DNA of 64,000 nt from Scilla litardierei (GCA_030789695.1 CM061138.1:19788214-19852213), one strand, 5' to 3'; shown: positions 33,401 through 44,960, numbered from the stretch's first letter. Numbers and translations are program-made. Notes: generated from the sequence alone by a model not told the origin.

Positions 33401-35575
33401 CAATGCACCAGCAAAAAATTAAACTGGGTATAAAAACACATATGTTGCTCAATATTCACAGAAGCACCAATGTGAAAAGCCACAAAAAAGAAAATGGGAA
33501 AAAACACATAAGTTTCTCAATGTTCACTGCAGCACCACTGTGCAAAGCCCCCAAAAAAATTAAACTGGGTATAAAAACACATATGTGTCTCATTGTTCAC
33601 AGCTGCACCAATGTGCATTGCCCCAAAAAAAGTAAACTGGGAATAAAAACACATATTTTTCTCATTGTTCCCAGCTGCACCAAAGTGCATAGCACCAAAA
33701 AAAATAGAAACTGGGAAAAAAACACATTAGTTTCTCAATGTTCACTGCAGAACCACTTTGCAAAGCCCCCCAAAAAAATTAAACTGGGTATAAATACACA
33801 TATGTGTCTCAATGTTCACTGCAGCACCAATGTGCAAAGCCCCCAAAAAATTTAAACTGGGTATACAAACACATTTGTTTCTCATTGATCACTGCAGCAC
33901 CAATGTGCAAAGCCCCCAAAAAATTTAAACTGGGTATAAAAACACATATGTTTCTCAATGTTCACTGCAGCACCAATGTGCAAAGCCCCCAAAAAAATTA
34001 AACTGGTCCTAAATACACATCTGTTTCTCATTGTTCACAGCTGCACCAATGTGCATTGCCCCCAAAAATATGAACCTGGGTATAAAAACACATATGTATC
34101 TCATTGTTCCCAGCTGCACCAATGTGCATTGCACCCAAACAATTTAAACTGGGTAAAAAACACATTTTTTTCTCAATGTTCACTGCAGCACCAATGTGCA
34201 TTGCACCCAAAAAAATTAAACTGGGTATAAAAACACATTTGTTTCTCAATGTTCACTGTAGCACCAATGTGCAAAGCCCCAAAAAAAATTATACTGTGTA
34301 TAAAAACACATTTGTTTCTCCATGTTCACGGCAGCACCAATGTGAATTGCACCCAAAAAAATTAAACTGGGTATAAAAACACATATGTGTCTCATTGTTC
34401 CCAGCTGCACCAATGTGCAAAGCCCCCAAAAAATTTAAACTGGGTCAAAAAACACAATTGTTTCTCAATGTTAACTGCAGCACCAATGTGCATTGCACCC
34501 AAAAAAATTAAACTGGGTATAATAACACCTATGTGTCTCATTGTTCCCAGCTGCACCAATGTGCAAAGCCCCCAAAAAAATTAAACTGGGTCAAAAAACA
34601 CATCTGTTTCTCAATGTTCACTGCAGCACCAATGTGCATTGCACCCAAAAAAATTAAACTGGGTAAAAAACAAATATTATTCTTCAATGTTCACTGCAGC
34701 ACCAATGTGCAAAGCCCCCAAAAAAATTAAAATGGGTTAAACGACACATTTGTTTCTCATTGATCACTGCAGCACCAATGTGCATTGCCCCCAAAACATT
34801 TAAACTGGGTAAAAAACACATAATAATCTTCAATGTTCACTGCAGCACCAATGTGCAAAGCACCCAAAAAAATTAAACTGGGTAAATAGACACATTTGTT
34901 TCTCATTGAACACTGCAGCACCAATGTGCAAAGCCCCCAAAACATTTAAACTGGGTATAAAAACACATATGTTTCTCAATGTTCACTGCAGCACGAATGT
35001 GCAAAGCCCCCAAAAAAATCTTCAAGGACATAAAAACACCGGTTTCTCATTGTTCACAGCAATGCACCAATGTGCATTGCACCCAAAAAAATTAAACTGG
35101 GTATAAAAACACATATGTGTCTCATTGTTCCCAGCTGCACCAAAGTGCATTGCCACCAAAAAAATTAAACTGGGTACAAAAACACATTTGTTTCTCAATG
35201 TTCACTGCAGCACCAATGTGCAAAGCCCCCAACAAAAGTAAACTGGGTAAAAAAACACAGTTGTTTCTCAATGTTCACTGCAGCACCAATGTGCATTGCA
35301 CCCAAACAAATTAAATTGGGTATATAAACACATATGTGTCTCATTGTTCCCAGCTGCACCAATGTGCATTGCCCCCCAAAAAAATTAACCTGGGTATAAA
35401 AACACATTTGTTTCTCATTGTTCACTGCAGCACCACTGTGAATCTTGCCCACAAAAAATAGAAACAGGGAAAAAACCACATAAGTTTCTCAATGTTCACT
35501 GCAGCACCAATGTGCATAGCCCACAAAAAAATTAAACTGGGTATAAAAACACATCTGTTTCTCAGTGTATTTGGG
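33401..35575. repeat. Array of about 30 tandem 73-bp repeats
   Basis: Each unit contains GCACCAATGTGCAAAGCCCC, an A-run, TTAAACTGGGTATAAAAACA and TTTCTCAATGTTCACTGC. Spacing between GCACCAATGTG words averages about 73 bp, with unit-to-unit divergence of roughly 5-20% by eye. The unit length is not a multiple of three, so open frames through it are incidental. It is internal to the PIF/Harbinger element. Confidence 0.93.
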
Positions 35576-35887
35576 TCACTATTCACGCGTCAATTCATCA
35601 CTATTCACTCACTTTCCTCTCTCGCTTTACCAACAGCACTAGTGTGCATAGCCCCCAACAGCACCACATACGTATCTCAGTGTTCACAGCAGCTCTAATG
35701 TGCAATGCCCCTTTAGAGAACAAAACTGGGTAAAAATCACATATGTTTCTAAGCCCTCAGGGTAACATGTTTTTAAGCATTCAGTATGTATTAGGCGGTT
35801 GCTCATTTTGAATGAACCTTCACACCTAATACAACTTTTTCTTCGTAACCGAGGGACAAAGTGATCATTATATGTTAGTCATCATAG

Positions 35888-35976
35888 GGCTGAAACATAT
35901 GTGTTTTTATACCCAGTTTAATTTTTTTTGGGGCATTGCACATTGGTGCTGCTGTGAACAATGAGAAACAGATGTG
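35888..35976. repeat. Single inverted copy of the 73-bp unit
   Basis: GTGTTTTTATACCCAGTTTA...GCACATTGGTGCTGC...GAACAATGAGAAAC is the reverse complement of the array unit, about 310 bp beyond the array end. Confidence 0.8.
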
Positions 35977-36204
35977 TTTTTATCGCCCTCAGGAAGAAAG
36001 TTTAGTTAGCAATAAATCATGGTGGTCATAATCAGTTGCTCCATCACATAACACACACGGAGAGATAGTGGAACCATCCAGCCTATATCCACCTATCTTT
36101 TTCATATCCCATGGACACAGGGATCATGTACATATCGTCATCATTGGGCTTACAGGGAAACATCTACAAGGACCCATAAACCAAAACTGATAATAGGAGC
36201 CATC

Positions 36205-36510
36205 CACTTATGTTTCATAATATCACAGACTGCAACATGTAGACATGGCCCAAAACCTGCACCAGTAGGCCCTGCCCATATGTATCACATAACAACAAAA
36301 AACAACATGGATAAAATATAGCAAAATATGTACCATTCAGCCAAATCATCAAAAGTGATACATTAACCAAAAAATTGAACCTTAGAGCATTGCAAATATG
36401 TTTCATATCAAGACAACCTGCATTATGGAGACATGCCACATACCCTGCACCCATTACCCTACGCCACATGTATCACATTCACACACAAAAAACATCTAGT
36501 AGACACGCCA
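36205..36510. repeat. Diverged direct duplication within the PIF element
   Basis: Words TATGTTTCATA, GGAGACATG/TAGACATGG, CCTGCACC and ATGTATCACAT occur in the same order at about 36208-36310 and 36392-36500. No gene is present. Confidence 0.5.
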
Positions 36511-36631
36511 AAAAAAACAGCAATGCGACATGCCAATATGTTTCATACGTACCCATACAAAACATACCCAACACCAACGACCTCTACTCCCCACTCAACC
36601 ACCATACCTTATAATCCACCCAATCTCATAT

Positions 36632-38193
36632 CTATCCGACGCCATCTCCGCTGCCATAACCAGCGTCCCGCAAGTCCCTTTTCATTTCTGCCACTAAATC
36701 TTCAAGTATAAGCTTTCGACTCTGCTGTGGAACGGCCAAAAATTGCCGCCCCGCCAGCTCATTCATGCTAAGATCTTTATACAACTTCAACAGGACGTGG
36801 TGAGGGTACTCTGTAAACGCGTACACACTATGTGCAAGAGTTTTAGTCCAGTGGGGCTGGGAGTGTGCACTCCTAATAGCCTCAGCGACCTCTTTCACGT
36901 TGCAGGCAATATCCCGCATTACATCAGGGTCTTCCCTCACAGCGCGACGCCGCTGTTTCTTCTTCCCCAGCGATGGTGGGGTAGCAGTTCTTGGCCCACC
37001 AGATGGACACTCTCCTGTCGACGCCTGTGTGGGTATGTCCTCAGGGACATGGTGGGGGGGAGTACGTATATGGGTAGGATCAGGCGTGACGGGCTCACCT
37101 TCCCCTCCAGAGAATGGGCCTGCAAAGCTATCGTACAAGGAACAGGACATATCCCCTCGTGCTGCGTCATCCCCGATGATGACTACGAGATCTTCAAACC
37201 ATGGCAGTGGATGGTTCACATATGCACGCTTGCGAGGGTTTGCCTGAACGATTACCAAATCATATATGAATATGCCATTCATATATATAATTTATGAACT
37301 ACCCCCTAGACTATGTAGAAGGTAGAAGTATTTACCGCCGCCCACGTGTCATAAATTTCTGGCTCCAGATGAATAATCTTATTATCAACATCCCAGCCCG
37401 CCCCGCTAATTTCCATGCAATCGTACACATCCTTGAGACGCGTCTTCAATGATTTCATGTGGTTTCTCACATTACCACTTGTGAAGGACGTCCCATGAGA
37501 TTTATTGATTTCAGCTGCCGCGGCATTGAAGGCGGCCCCTTTAAAGGTCTTATCGACCTTAAGGCCCTGCCGTGCAAGTTCTGCTAGCAATGGAATAAGT
37601 GTGGCATCGTGCTCGGGCTTCCATAGTTTGTTATGTTGTGAAGAAGCGGCAGTCTGCTTCAGCTTTTTGCTTGGACTTGATACAGACCCCTCGGCATCAT
37701 CACTACGACGGCTCGACTTCCTCGAGGAGTCACTGCCGGGAGTTCTTTCATTTCCACTTTTTGGCGAGGGCATCGCGCATGCATTGTGCGAGGAGGTGGG
37801 TCTGAAATTGGGTAATTCTCCCCCTTGTAGCATATGCATATACCCATGGCCACTATGGGAGGGCATAGTCATGGGCATTTGCATTGGAGGAGACATGGAC
37901 ATTTGCATTGGAGGAGACATGGACATTTACATTGGAGGAGACAAGGGCATTTGCATTGGCAATGTGTAATTTCCATAAGGTTGATATGGCAGTCCATGCC
38001 CACCAGATTGGTATCCAAGCATTTGGTAGGGGTTAGGTGGAACCCGCATGGGAATTGGACGGTTGAGAAGGGGTTCCACCCTCCTCTCGGCATCTCCACG
38101 TTGTGTTCCATATATATTTTCATATAAATGATGCATTGGATCACTCCCATTCGGGGAGGGCTCGCCCCCATGCCCTGATTTTTTTAGATCCAT
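36632..38193 (-). pseudogene. PIF/Harbinger Myb/SANT-like protein, one nonsense codon
   Basis: PIF elements carry a second gene whose Myb-like product assists the transposase by binding DNA and moving it to the nucleus. Exon 1 is 38193-37336 and exon 2 is 37243-36632, joined in phase 0 at a GT-AG intron of 92 nt, giving about 489 residues. The SANT/Myb_DNA-bind_3 domain begins NKLWKPEHDATLIPLL and continues to the ...IYDTWAA exon end. A KKKQRRR basic stretch in exon 2 could be a nuclear signal. One in-frame TAA (37927-37929) lies in a Met/Pro-rich repeat region where neighbouring repeats have CAA. Confidence 0.85.
37865..37965 (-). repeat. 24-bp repeats encoding Met/Pro-rich octapeptides
   Basis: Three to four copies of CATTTGCATTGGAGGAGACA encode an eight-residue MQMSMSPP-like unit in the Myb-like gene. 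The nonsense codon falls in one of them. Confidence 0.8.
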
Positions 38194-38411
38194 CCATCCC
38201 TACATCATCAATCTAATTGTTATTAAAACTCATAAGTTGTCAGTAAACATCATTGACATGATAACGTATTTGCAGAGATAATACAGAAATTTAAATGATT
38301 AAAATGATCAGCCAAAGTATGAAAATATTGTCATCCTAAACACACCGAACGTCATGCAATAAGAAATGAACATTGACACAATGTTCAGACTAGGCAAATA
38401 GAACGACCCCC

Positions 38412-39833
38412 TCATAGGCCATGCTCTTCTGTGTTCCCGTTATTATTTATGTTACAGTAGTCCACCCACATATCCCAAGCTATCTTCTCCCTGCGCTTTT
38501 TCCACTGATCCCTTTGTTCGGTTTGTTCACGAACGGTCCCCTGTTGGGATAGATCAATAACATCGTCATCTCTCTCATCGATACTCTCTACTTCCTCCTC
38601 CACCCCATCCTCTTCTTCATATAGTTGGGGGTCATGAGGATCTGTAATCTGGATGTAATTATGCAAAACAGTGCACGATAGTACGGTAGCGACCTGGCTC
38701 TTGAATGGGTAGTGAGGTTTGGATGTCAATATTTTAAACTTGTTCTTTAGGATACCAAAAGTGGACTCGATCTTTGATCTTAATGTAGAATGTCGCAGGT
38801 TGAATAGCTCTCGTCAATTTCGAGGAACCCGATCAGTATGGTCCTTCAAATGGTATCTAACTCCTCTGTACGGTGCTATGAATCCTGGCATTGTCGTATA
38901 TCCAGCATCGCAAAGGTAATATTTACCTACATGCATACAAAGGCAACCAGTTTTCTGTTCAGACGCTTTCTGAGATACGTAAAACTTATTTTTATGTTAA
39001 ATTTAATATATTACCTTCATACACTCGCAGCCCCAGTGGGGGGGGTAAAGACAATGCATCTTTCAGGACCGTAAAATCATTTGCGGATCCTTCCCACCCA
39101 GCCAGTACGTATGTGAATCTTTTGTTTGGGGTAACAGCTGCAAGCACATTCTGCGTCACACCCTTTCGCCCTCTAAACCGGGGTACGAGCCTTGCTGGTA
39201 GCGTGGCGTCTATGTGCATCCCATCAATGAGCCCGATGCAGTCCTACAACAAATTAAATGTGAACAATGTGCAGCACCAAAAGCGATCCTTATTATACTG
39301 CCACATATACATATACTCACACGTACCTTAAAATATGGGAACCAATTTGGATTATTAAGTATCTCCGGCGGCGTCTCATTCGGAGCTTGCTTCACGAACA
39401 TATCCCTAAGTGCACACAGTCCCGCCATCACTTTGTTAAAATAACGGCTCACTGTCCCCCCTCCCCTTATGAAATCCACTTGCATTACTCTATTCTTTGA
39501 CTTGTGCCCTACCATATGAAGGAACATGGCCACCTGCTCCTCTACGGATACATGAATAGTGTCCTTGAGAAGATCACGCTGGCGCATTAATGCTGCAAGA
39601 TTCATGACAGCATGTCTGCGCATTCGTAGGTAGTGCAAACAACTACTTTCCGACCACCACAAAATTCTCCGCATGTGGGATTTCCTATGCAGATCCCGCA
39701 TAGCTGAGGGCTCTCTGGGTATAGGGTCCGGCCTAGCGGAATTGTGCAATTGTAAGGCTAGTACGACAAACGTTATTGCAGCTGCGGCGGCGGTACATAA
39801 CTCACAACCCGAATGGTCTCCTTGTGTATCCAT
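38412..39833 (-). pseudogene. PIF/Harbinger transposase (DDE), three exons, one nonsense codon
   Basis: This is an ALP1/HARBI1-type nuclease that would excise and insert the element at TTA/TAA sites. The exons are 39833-39327, 39243-39015 and 38926-38412, and both introns are GT-AG, for 416 residues. The catalytic triad is visible: first Asp in GLIDGMHIDA, second in GSANDFTVL, Glu in SKIESTFGILKNKF. The frame is intact except TGA at 38814-38816, just before ELFNLRH. An alternative in-frame start exists at 39857. The C-terminal tail is acidic. Its only visible defect is that single stop. Confidence 0.92.
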
Positions 39834-39889
39834 GTCACCCTTAATTGAATAACACATATATTTAATGTTAATAATATACCTACCATGCT

Positions 39890-41570
39890 ACAAATGAGGA
39901 ACACATTTCACAGAAAATTATGCATATCAAAATGTTTTGCCCTCAGATTTATTGTGTCCTCATAGGGAAACACGTGGTTGCTTTGCCGTTGCTCTATCCT
40001 TTTCACCCCATAAACGAAACAATGAGACAAGCCCCAAAAATTCTACAAGTTCCCATTCACAAAAAAAACAAAAAGCAGTAACCATGCACCAAACATAGTA
40101 TAAAACGAGCCGAAATTACCAACATCAAAATCCCAAAAACCACCACGGAGACGAGGTCCTATAATATGCGACACAGACCCTATGATAGCATCAAAAAACC
40201 CCCAAATTCAACAAGTTGACATGAAGTAAAAAATCATAAACGGGTCACCATGGACATAAACTCCCAAAACCGCTTCACTAAGCTTGGAGGAATGGCAGGA
40301 CCATGTTATAAAACGAGCCAAAAATACCAACATCTAAATCCCACAAACCACAACGAAGACGAGGTCCTATAATATGCTACACAGACCCTATAATAGCATT
40401 AAAAACCCAAATTCAACACAATGTCATGAAGTAAAAAATCATAAACAAGTCACCATGGACATAAAATCCCAAAACCGCTTCCCTAAGCTTGGATGAATGT
40501 TCCAACCATGTTATAAAATGAGCCAAAAATACCAAAATCAATATCCCAAAAACCTTCATGGAATCAAATCATATAATCTGATAAACTGACCCTGTAATAG
40601 CGTAATTAAATCCCAAATTGCATTGATGAGCCATGAACACAAAAAAATTTAAACACGTCTCCGTGGACATCACATAACATATCATCACAATCACATTTGA
40701 TTTTAAATTGATACAAACCCTAATTTTAAAATGGCCCAACATTGTAAACGTCATCATGGGGCTTAAAGCGAATCATCGTAGCAAGCCTTCCTACGTGTAG
40801 GTCTGTAGTCATAATTCCCGTCTTTCAATCATCAATTTTTTTCCATCATTGGGCACATTTTAGATTGCACAATTTTCTGCACTCACAAATAGAATAAATT
40901 GTACACACTAGCCGCAATCGGAAAATTGCGTCCCAAGATTATATGAAATAGCCGCAAGCAAACCAACATCAACCATCTGCAATCTGAAATTGCCGCAATT
41001 TTCTACGAAATCCCAACAACAAACCAATAACCAACAACAAACACATACCCAATATTCTCAGAAATTGCCGCAAGCCACCATGCCCAGCAAACCAACACCA
41101 CCCTCATAGGCCATTTAAACCCTAGATTCAGCACAGCAGCAATAAAATTTATAGAGGGCAAAAGATTATACCTCTGAGATAAAGCCCCAAAATTAGAGAG
41201 AGATCCTGACGACCGAGGTAGGGTTTTGCTCTGAGCTTCACCGACGAACTCAACAAGCTAGGCACACCCCCTCCTTCAGAGCCTATCAGGAAATCAAAGC
41301 CAGGAAGCTTGAGCTCAGCAATGGCCGCATGCAACGCCGCTGGAAAAGGCGTTCAGAAAGCTAGGGTTTTTTCCTCCCCCAACTGAAAACCGCGCGAAGG
41401 AAGGTGAGGAGATGGAGTTTCTGACCATGTGGGACCGGCAACGAGGAGAATCAGCTAAATCGCCGCATTTTCCGGGGATTTCAGACCGAGAAAGCAAGGC
41501 CGCCACGTCGGAGAAGAGGCGGGTCGACGAAATCGCCGAGGCGTCGCCGAAAGAAACAGGCCAGAGGAAA
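39890..41570. other. 5' non-coding region of the PIF element with ~206-bp tandem repeats
   Basis: Three copies of a 204-208-bp unit start near 40101, 40309 and 40513 (shared words TAAAACGAGCC, AGGTCCTATAATATG, CAAAACCGCTTC). The remainder to 41570 contains short repeats around AAATTGCCGCAA and no gene. It is the likely promoter side of the minus-strand transposase. Confidence 0.7.
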
Positions 41571-41669
41571 GCGAGAGCGGAAAGTGAGTGAATAGTGCTG
41601 AATTGACGCGTGAATAGTTACCCCAAATGAGTTTCCACGTGACTTTCTCACAAAAGAAACAGGCCCTTA

Positions 41670-42190
41670 TTGCTGGGTTGGTGCAATACCAAGCAAAAAT
41701 AGTTTTACATACTTCAAACACATTTATCATTTTTAAACATTGGACTAATTTGAAATGACATTTTCAACTAAATCTGTAAACGGGAAGAAAAGAAAGTAGA
41801 TTGTGTAATAATATACCAATATTAAAGGACCCATTTAAATAAGAAACAAGGGCTTTTATGTATAATTCACTTCTACGCATTATGTAGTAAGATTGAATCT
41901 GACATTTTTCATACGTTAGAATCACCCTTAGTCCAGCTAGCAGTCCACTGTTACCCAAGTACCCTTAGTTGGCAAAAATCAAAAGTTAACAGATGAAATA
42001 ATGACCATACCAGAATAAAAAACTAAACATATATACAGATTTGGACCTTATAAACAAGAATAAAGTTTATTTGTTCATGCCATGTAGTTTTGTTTTTAAA
42101 CCATCAAACATACAGACATGGATCTCATATCATCCACGGTTAACTCCAGACGCCACAATCACAAGTGTTTGTACTGAATTTGTATGAGCG
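41670..42190. other. Intergenic, no gene seen
   Basis: AT-rich DNA between the PIF element and the Gypsy LTR. Nothing was recognised. Confidence 0.5.
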
Positions 42191-42643
42191 TGATGCGGCT
42201 GCTACCGCATCATCCGCATCATCCGCGGATGATGCCGCGGGCCACGAGTTGGGCGCAGGTCCCGGGGGAAGAGTGAGATCGCGGATGAGGAAAGAGGCCC
42301 CACGATCACTTATTTCCGCAGGAAGAAACATGTGGTTCAGATTTAGTTATCTCGGGGGTATTCCGGTCTTTTCAGACCGGATTAGTAAATCCCTCTTTCT
42401 TTATTATTAGGGCTAGCCGCCATTATTTTCTTTTATGCTTATTTTGTTGAAGAACACTCTTAGGCATCTTGTAAGGGATAGTTAGGCTTTTAATCCGTTC
42501 AGATAAAAGCTAGGAGATAGGGTTCGTCTCGAAGGAACCCAAGTTATCTGTGTTCTTCGTCAATTTTCAATAAAAATTCCATCTATTTAATTTTTCCTCT
42601 TTAAAAAACTGATTTGATTGATTCGATCCCCTGGATCGTATCA
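42191..42643 (+). repeat. Probable 5' LTR of the Gypsy fragment (453 bp)
   Basis: It begins TGATGCGGCTG and ends GGATCGTATCA, matching as short inverted ends. A primer-like TGGTATCA follows 3 nt later at 42647, and the gag ATG comes at 42670. The start is chosen by end symmetry, since no second LTR is available. Confidence 0.6.
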
Positions 42644-42646
42644 AAT

Positions 42647-42660
42647 TGGTATCAAAACGG
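42647..42660 (+). other. Primer-binding site, initiator-Met type (degenerate)
   Basis: TGGTATCAAAACGG shares TGGTATCA with the usual tRNA-iMet primer site TGGTATCAGAGC. Confidence 0.55.
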
Positions 42661-42669
42661 TGAGATCCG

Positions 42670-44732
42670 ATGGCGGCAAGTACGAGATCGAAGGCGGATG
42701 GCATAGACGAGAAGATTCAAGGATTGTGCGACGAGTTCCAAAAGGAACTAGCGGCCACGAACGAGAGGATCACGGACGTCGTCCACAAGCAAGAGGAGAC
42801 ACAATGGGATTTGCGAGCAATGAGAGGGGAGATGAAGGCGGAGATGGGTCACCTCGGCCAAATGCTACAAACCCTAATGGCAGATCTAGGGACGGCGAAG
42901 GGGAAGAAGGTTCAAGGAGAAATTTTGGATGATGCGGATGATTCGGATCCGGAAATTCAACGACAAAAGACCCATGATGCGAAAAGAGCGAAGATGTTTC
43001 CTGGATCTTCAACCACTCAAGCGGCGACGTCAACGGGGGAATCCGGAGTGGAGGGAGGGGGGCCAACCCCCCTCCAAACACGACGAGCGGACCTGCCGGT
43101 GGCCGGTGAGGGCGAGTCGGCAGTCCGTGGGCCGCGGGGGCCGCGCGACCCCCCTACGGGTTGGCGCGACCCCACCGTGGGCCGCAGAGGACCACGCGGC
43201 CCGGCGGGTGGCCGCCGGGGGTCGCGCGACCCCGCTACAGGCGGGCGGGGATCGCGTCGCCCTCTCCCAGCCACACTGAGCCCTGGGGGATCCTTTTCTG
43301 CCATTGGGGGGTTCCGCCAAGATGGAGGGAGGTCGTGGGGGTTTATTCCAATGACGACCAGCGGCGACGAATCCTCCAGATGCATTTTTGGGCTTCCTGG
43401 ATGTGGGGATGACACAGGAAGACGTTTTGGAGGCCCGAATGGGTTGGGACCTTATGGTAGACCACAGTGGCCAGAGGAGGAGTATGCTTGGGAGGAAAAC
43501 GACCCTCCTTGGGGTTATGTTCCTCAGGGGATGAGACTAGAAGGGGTGGCGCAGGGAGATGCCAAGCGGACCGACGGTTGAAGAAGCTGAAGATGCACGT
43601 ATTTGAGGGCGCAGATCCGGATGGGTGGATTTATCGGGCTGAGCGCTACTTTCAGGTGATGGGATTCACGGAGGAGGAGGTTCTCCTTGCCGTCGGCATT
43701 TACTTTGACGGGGGAGGCGCTGGCATGGTATCGGTGGCGGATCGCCTGGCATCCTTTTGGTTCGTGGGTGGAGTTGACAGCCTACTTGATGGATCGATTC
43801 CAGGAGACACCAGGAGGAGATTTTTACGAGCAGCTCAGAGTACTCAGGCAGGAGGGAACGGTGCGGAACTTTGTCAGGAAGTTTGAGCTACTGTCGGGCC
43901 GAGTGCCTGGGGTCACTGAGGAGGCGCTCATAGGGCACTTCATGGGGGGCTCAAGCCCTCCATTCGAGCTGAGTTGAGGATGCAGAGCCCGACGGGCTTG
44001 GAGGACCTGATTCGCCTCGTGCAGAAGGCGGAGGAGAAACATACGGAGGAGAGGAGGATACGTGGGACCTGGGGGACCCAAAATCCCCGACCCACACCAG
44101 CAGCAGCAGCGTCGAGGGCACCTGTTGGTGCACCAGAGACTAGAGGAGAGACTCGCCCAGCTACTCTTGGACGGCGGATGACGGAGGCGGAGGTGAGGGA
44201 GAGGCGTGCCAAGAGGTTATGTTTCCGTTGCGACGAGAAGTTCTCCCCTGGCCACAGATGTTCGAGCCGCCTGCTACAGATTACCATGGTGCCTGACGAG
44301 GAGGAGTGTCGGGATGACGAGGAGGAGCCCAGGTTGGAGTCACCCGAGGAGGAGGAGAAGTCTCACCTAGACTTCGCGGAGGTTTCCCTGAACTCCGTGG
44401 TGGGGTTCATCCCGAACCACACCTTGAAGTTGTCAGGGCAGTTGGGTGACACGGCGGTGACAGTACTGATAGACAGTGGGGCCACCCACAATTTCATCTC
44501 TAGCCGAGTAGTGGAGCGTCATGGGCTGCAGTTGAGCACTATGGAGAAGTTTATTGTTTTGCTGGGGATAGGGAAGATGGAGGAGAGCAAGGGGCTTTGC
44601 AAGGGTTTGTGTCTGACCTTGCAGGGAGTACAGATTATGGAGGATTTCTTATCCCTAGAATTGGGGAATGTCGATATCATTCTGGGCGTACAGTGGCTGA
44701 AGAAGTGGAGTTTCCGCATCTCATCACCGTAG
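42670..44732 (+). pseudogene. Gypsy gag-protease, frameshifted
   Basis: ATG 42670 (MAASTRSKADGIDEK) opens a coiled-coil-like N-terminus and then a low-complexity GPRGPR-rich stretch of about 100 residues. The capsid domain (FEGADPDGWIYRAERYF onward) starts after a frame change near 43580 and shifts again near 43700 and 43960. The zinc knuckle CFRCDEKFSPGHRC is at about 44220, and the protease LIDSGATHNF at about 44470. The C-terminus stops at 44732 soon after LGVQWLKKW. The order and motifs are standard Gypsy; at least three frameshifts make it non-functional. Confidence 0.85.
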
Positions 44733-44739
44733 GGCAGAA

Positions 44740-44960
44740 ACACCCGAGGGATTCCACACCACCCATCTCATTCTCAGATGAAGATCAGGATGGAGTGGAG
44801 TTGCCGCATGATGACGCCGTCGTCGTCACCGCCACCATCAAGGAGGCGGAAGTGACGAGATTGTTCGTAGACACGGGGAGCTAGTGCGACGTGTTTTTCT
44901 TCACTACTCTGGAAAGGATGAGGCTGTCAATGGAAGAGCTGGGGGAATGTCCAGTGTAAC
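44740..44960 (+). pseudogene. Tat-type Gypsy protease fragment
   Basis: The frame reads SFSDEDQDGVELPHDDAVVV...LFVDTGS followed by a stop at 44882-44884, then CDVFFFTTLERMRL. This is the pattern of Athila/Tat-lineage proteases (HDDALV...VDTGSSADILF). The upstream fragment already contains a complete protease of another lineage, so this is a separate piece joined to it. Confidence 0.65.

Larger units (their letters stand above)
31787..41666 (-). mobile_element. PIF/Harbinger DNA transposon, full length, 9.88 kb, three genes
   Basis: TSD is TTA (31784-31786 and 41667-41669). Terminal inverted repeats are GGGCTTGTTTCTTTTG at the left and GGGCCTGTTTCTTTTG at the right (other strand), continuing with mismatches for about 25 bp. 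All three genes are on the minus strand: transposase (39833-38412), Myb/SANT-like protein (38193-36632) and a GRF zinc-finger protein (32927-32469). Between the last two sits a ~2.2-kb array of 73-bp repeats. At 9.9 kb it is far longer than the few kilobases usual for this superfamily. One nonsense codon each in transposase and Myb suggests a recently inactivated copy. Confidence 0.9.
42191..44960 (+). mobile_element. Gypsy retrotransposon fragment (5' LTR, gag, protease), chimeric 3' end
   Basis: This is a plus-strand Ty3-gypsy element kept from its 5' LTR to the protease; RT, RNase H and integrase are absent. The gag and protease style resembles Reina/Tekay-type chromoviruses. At about 44720 it passes into a different Gypsy protease segment. 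No 3' LTR is found. Confidence 0.82.

Noticed and set aside
33401..35575. Possible CRISPR-like regular array
   Set aside because: Repeats are head-to-tail without unique spacers, in a eukaryotic transposon.
33403..35700. Series of open frames encoding repeated HCSTNVQSPQK-like peptides
   Set aside because: The 73-bp unit rotates frame each copy (73 is not divisible by 3), and the frames begin and end arbitrarily in the array.
36743..37297. 184-residue frame on the plus strand
   Set aside because: It is antisense to exon 2 and the intron of the Myb-like gene and has no motif.
42191..44960. Endogenous pararetrovirus origin for the gag-protease fragment
   Set aside because: The LTR, the initiator-Met-like primer site and Gypsy gag motifs are all present, and no movement protein or viral domain order was seen.
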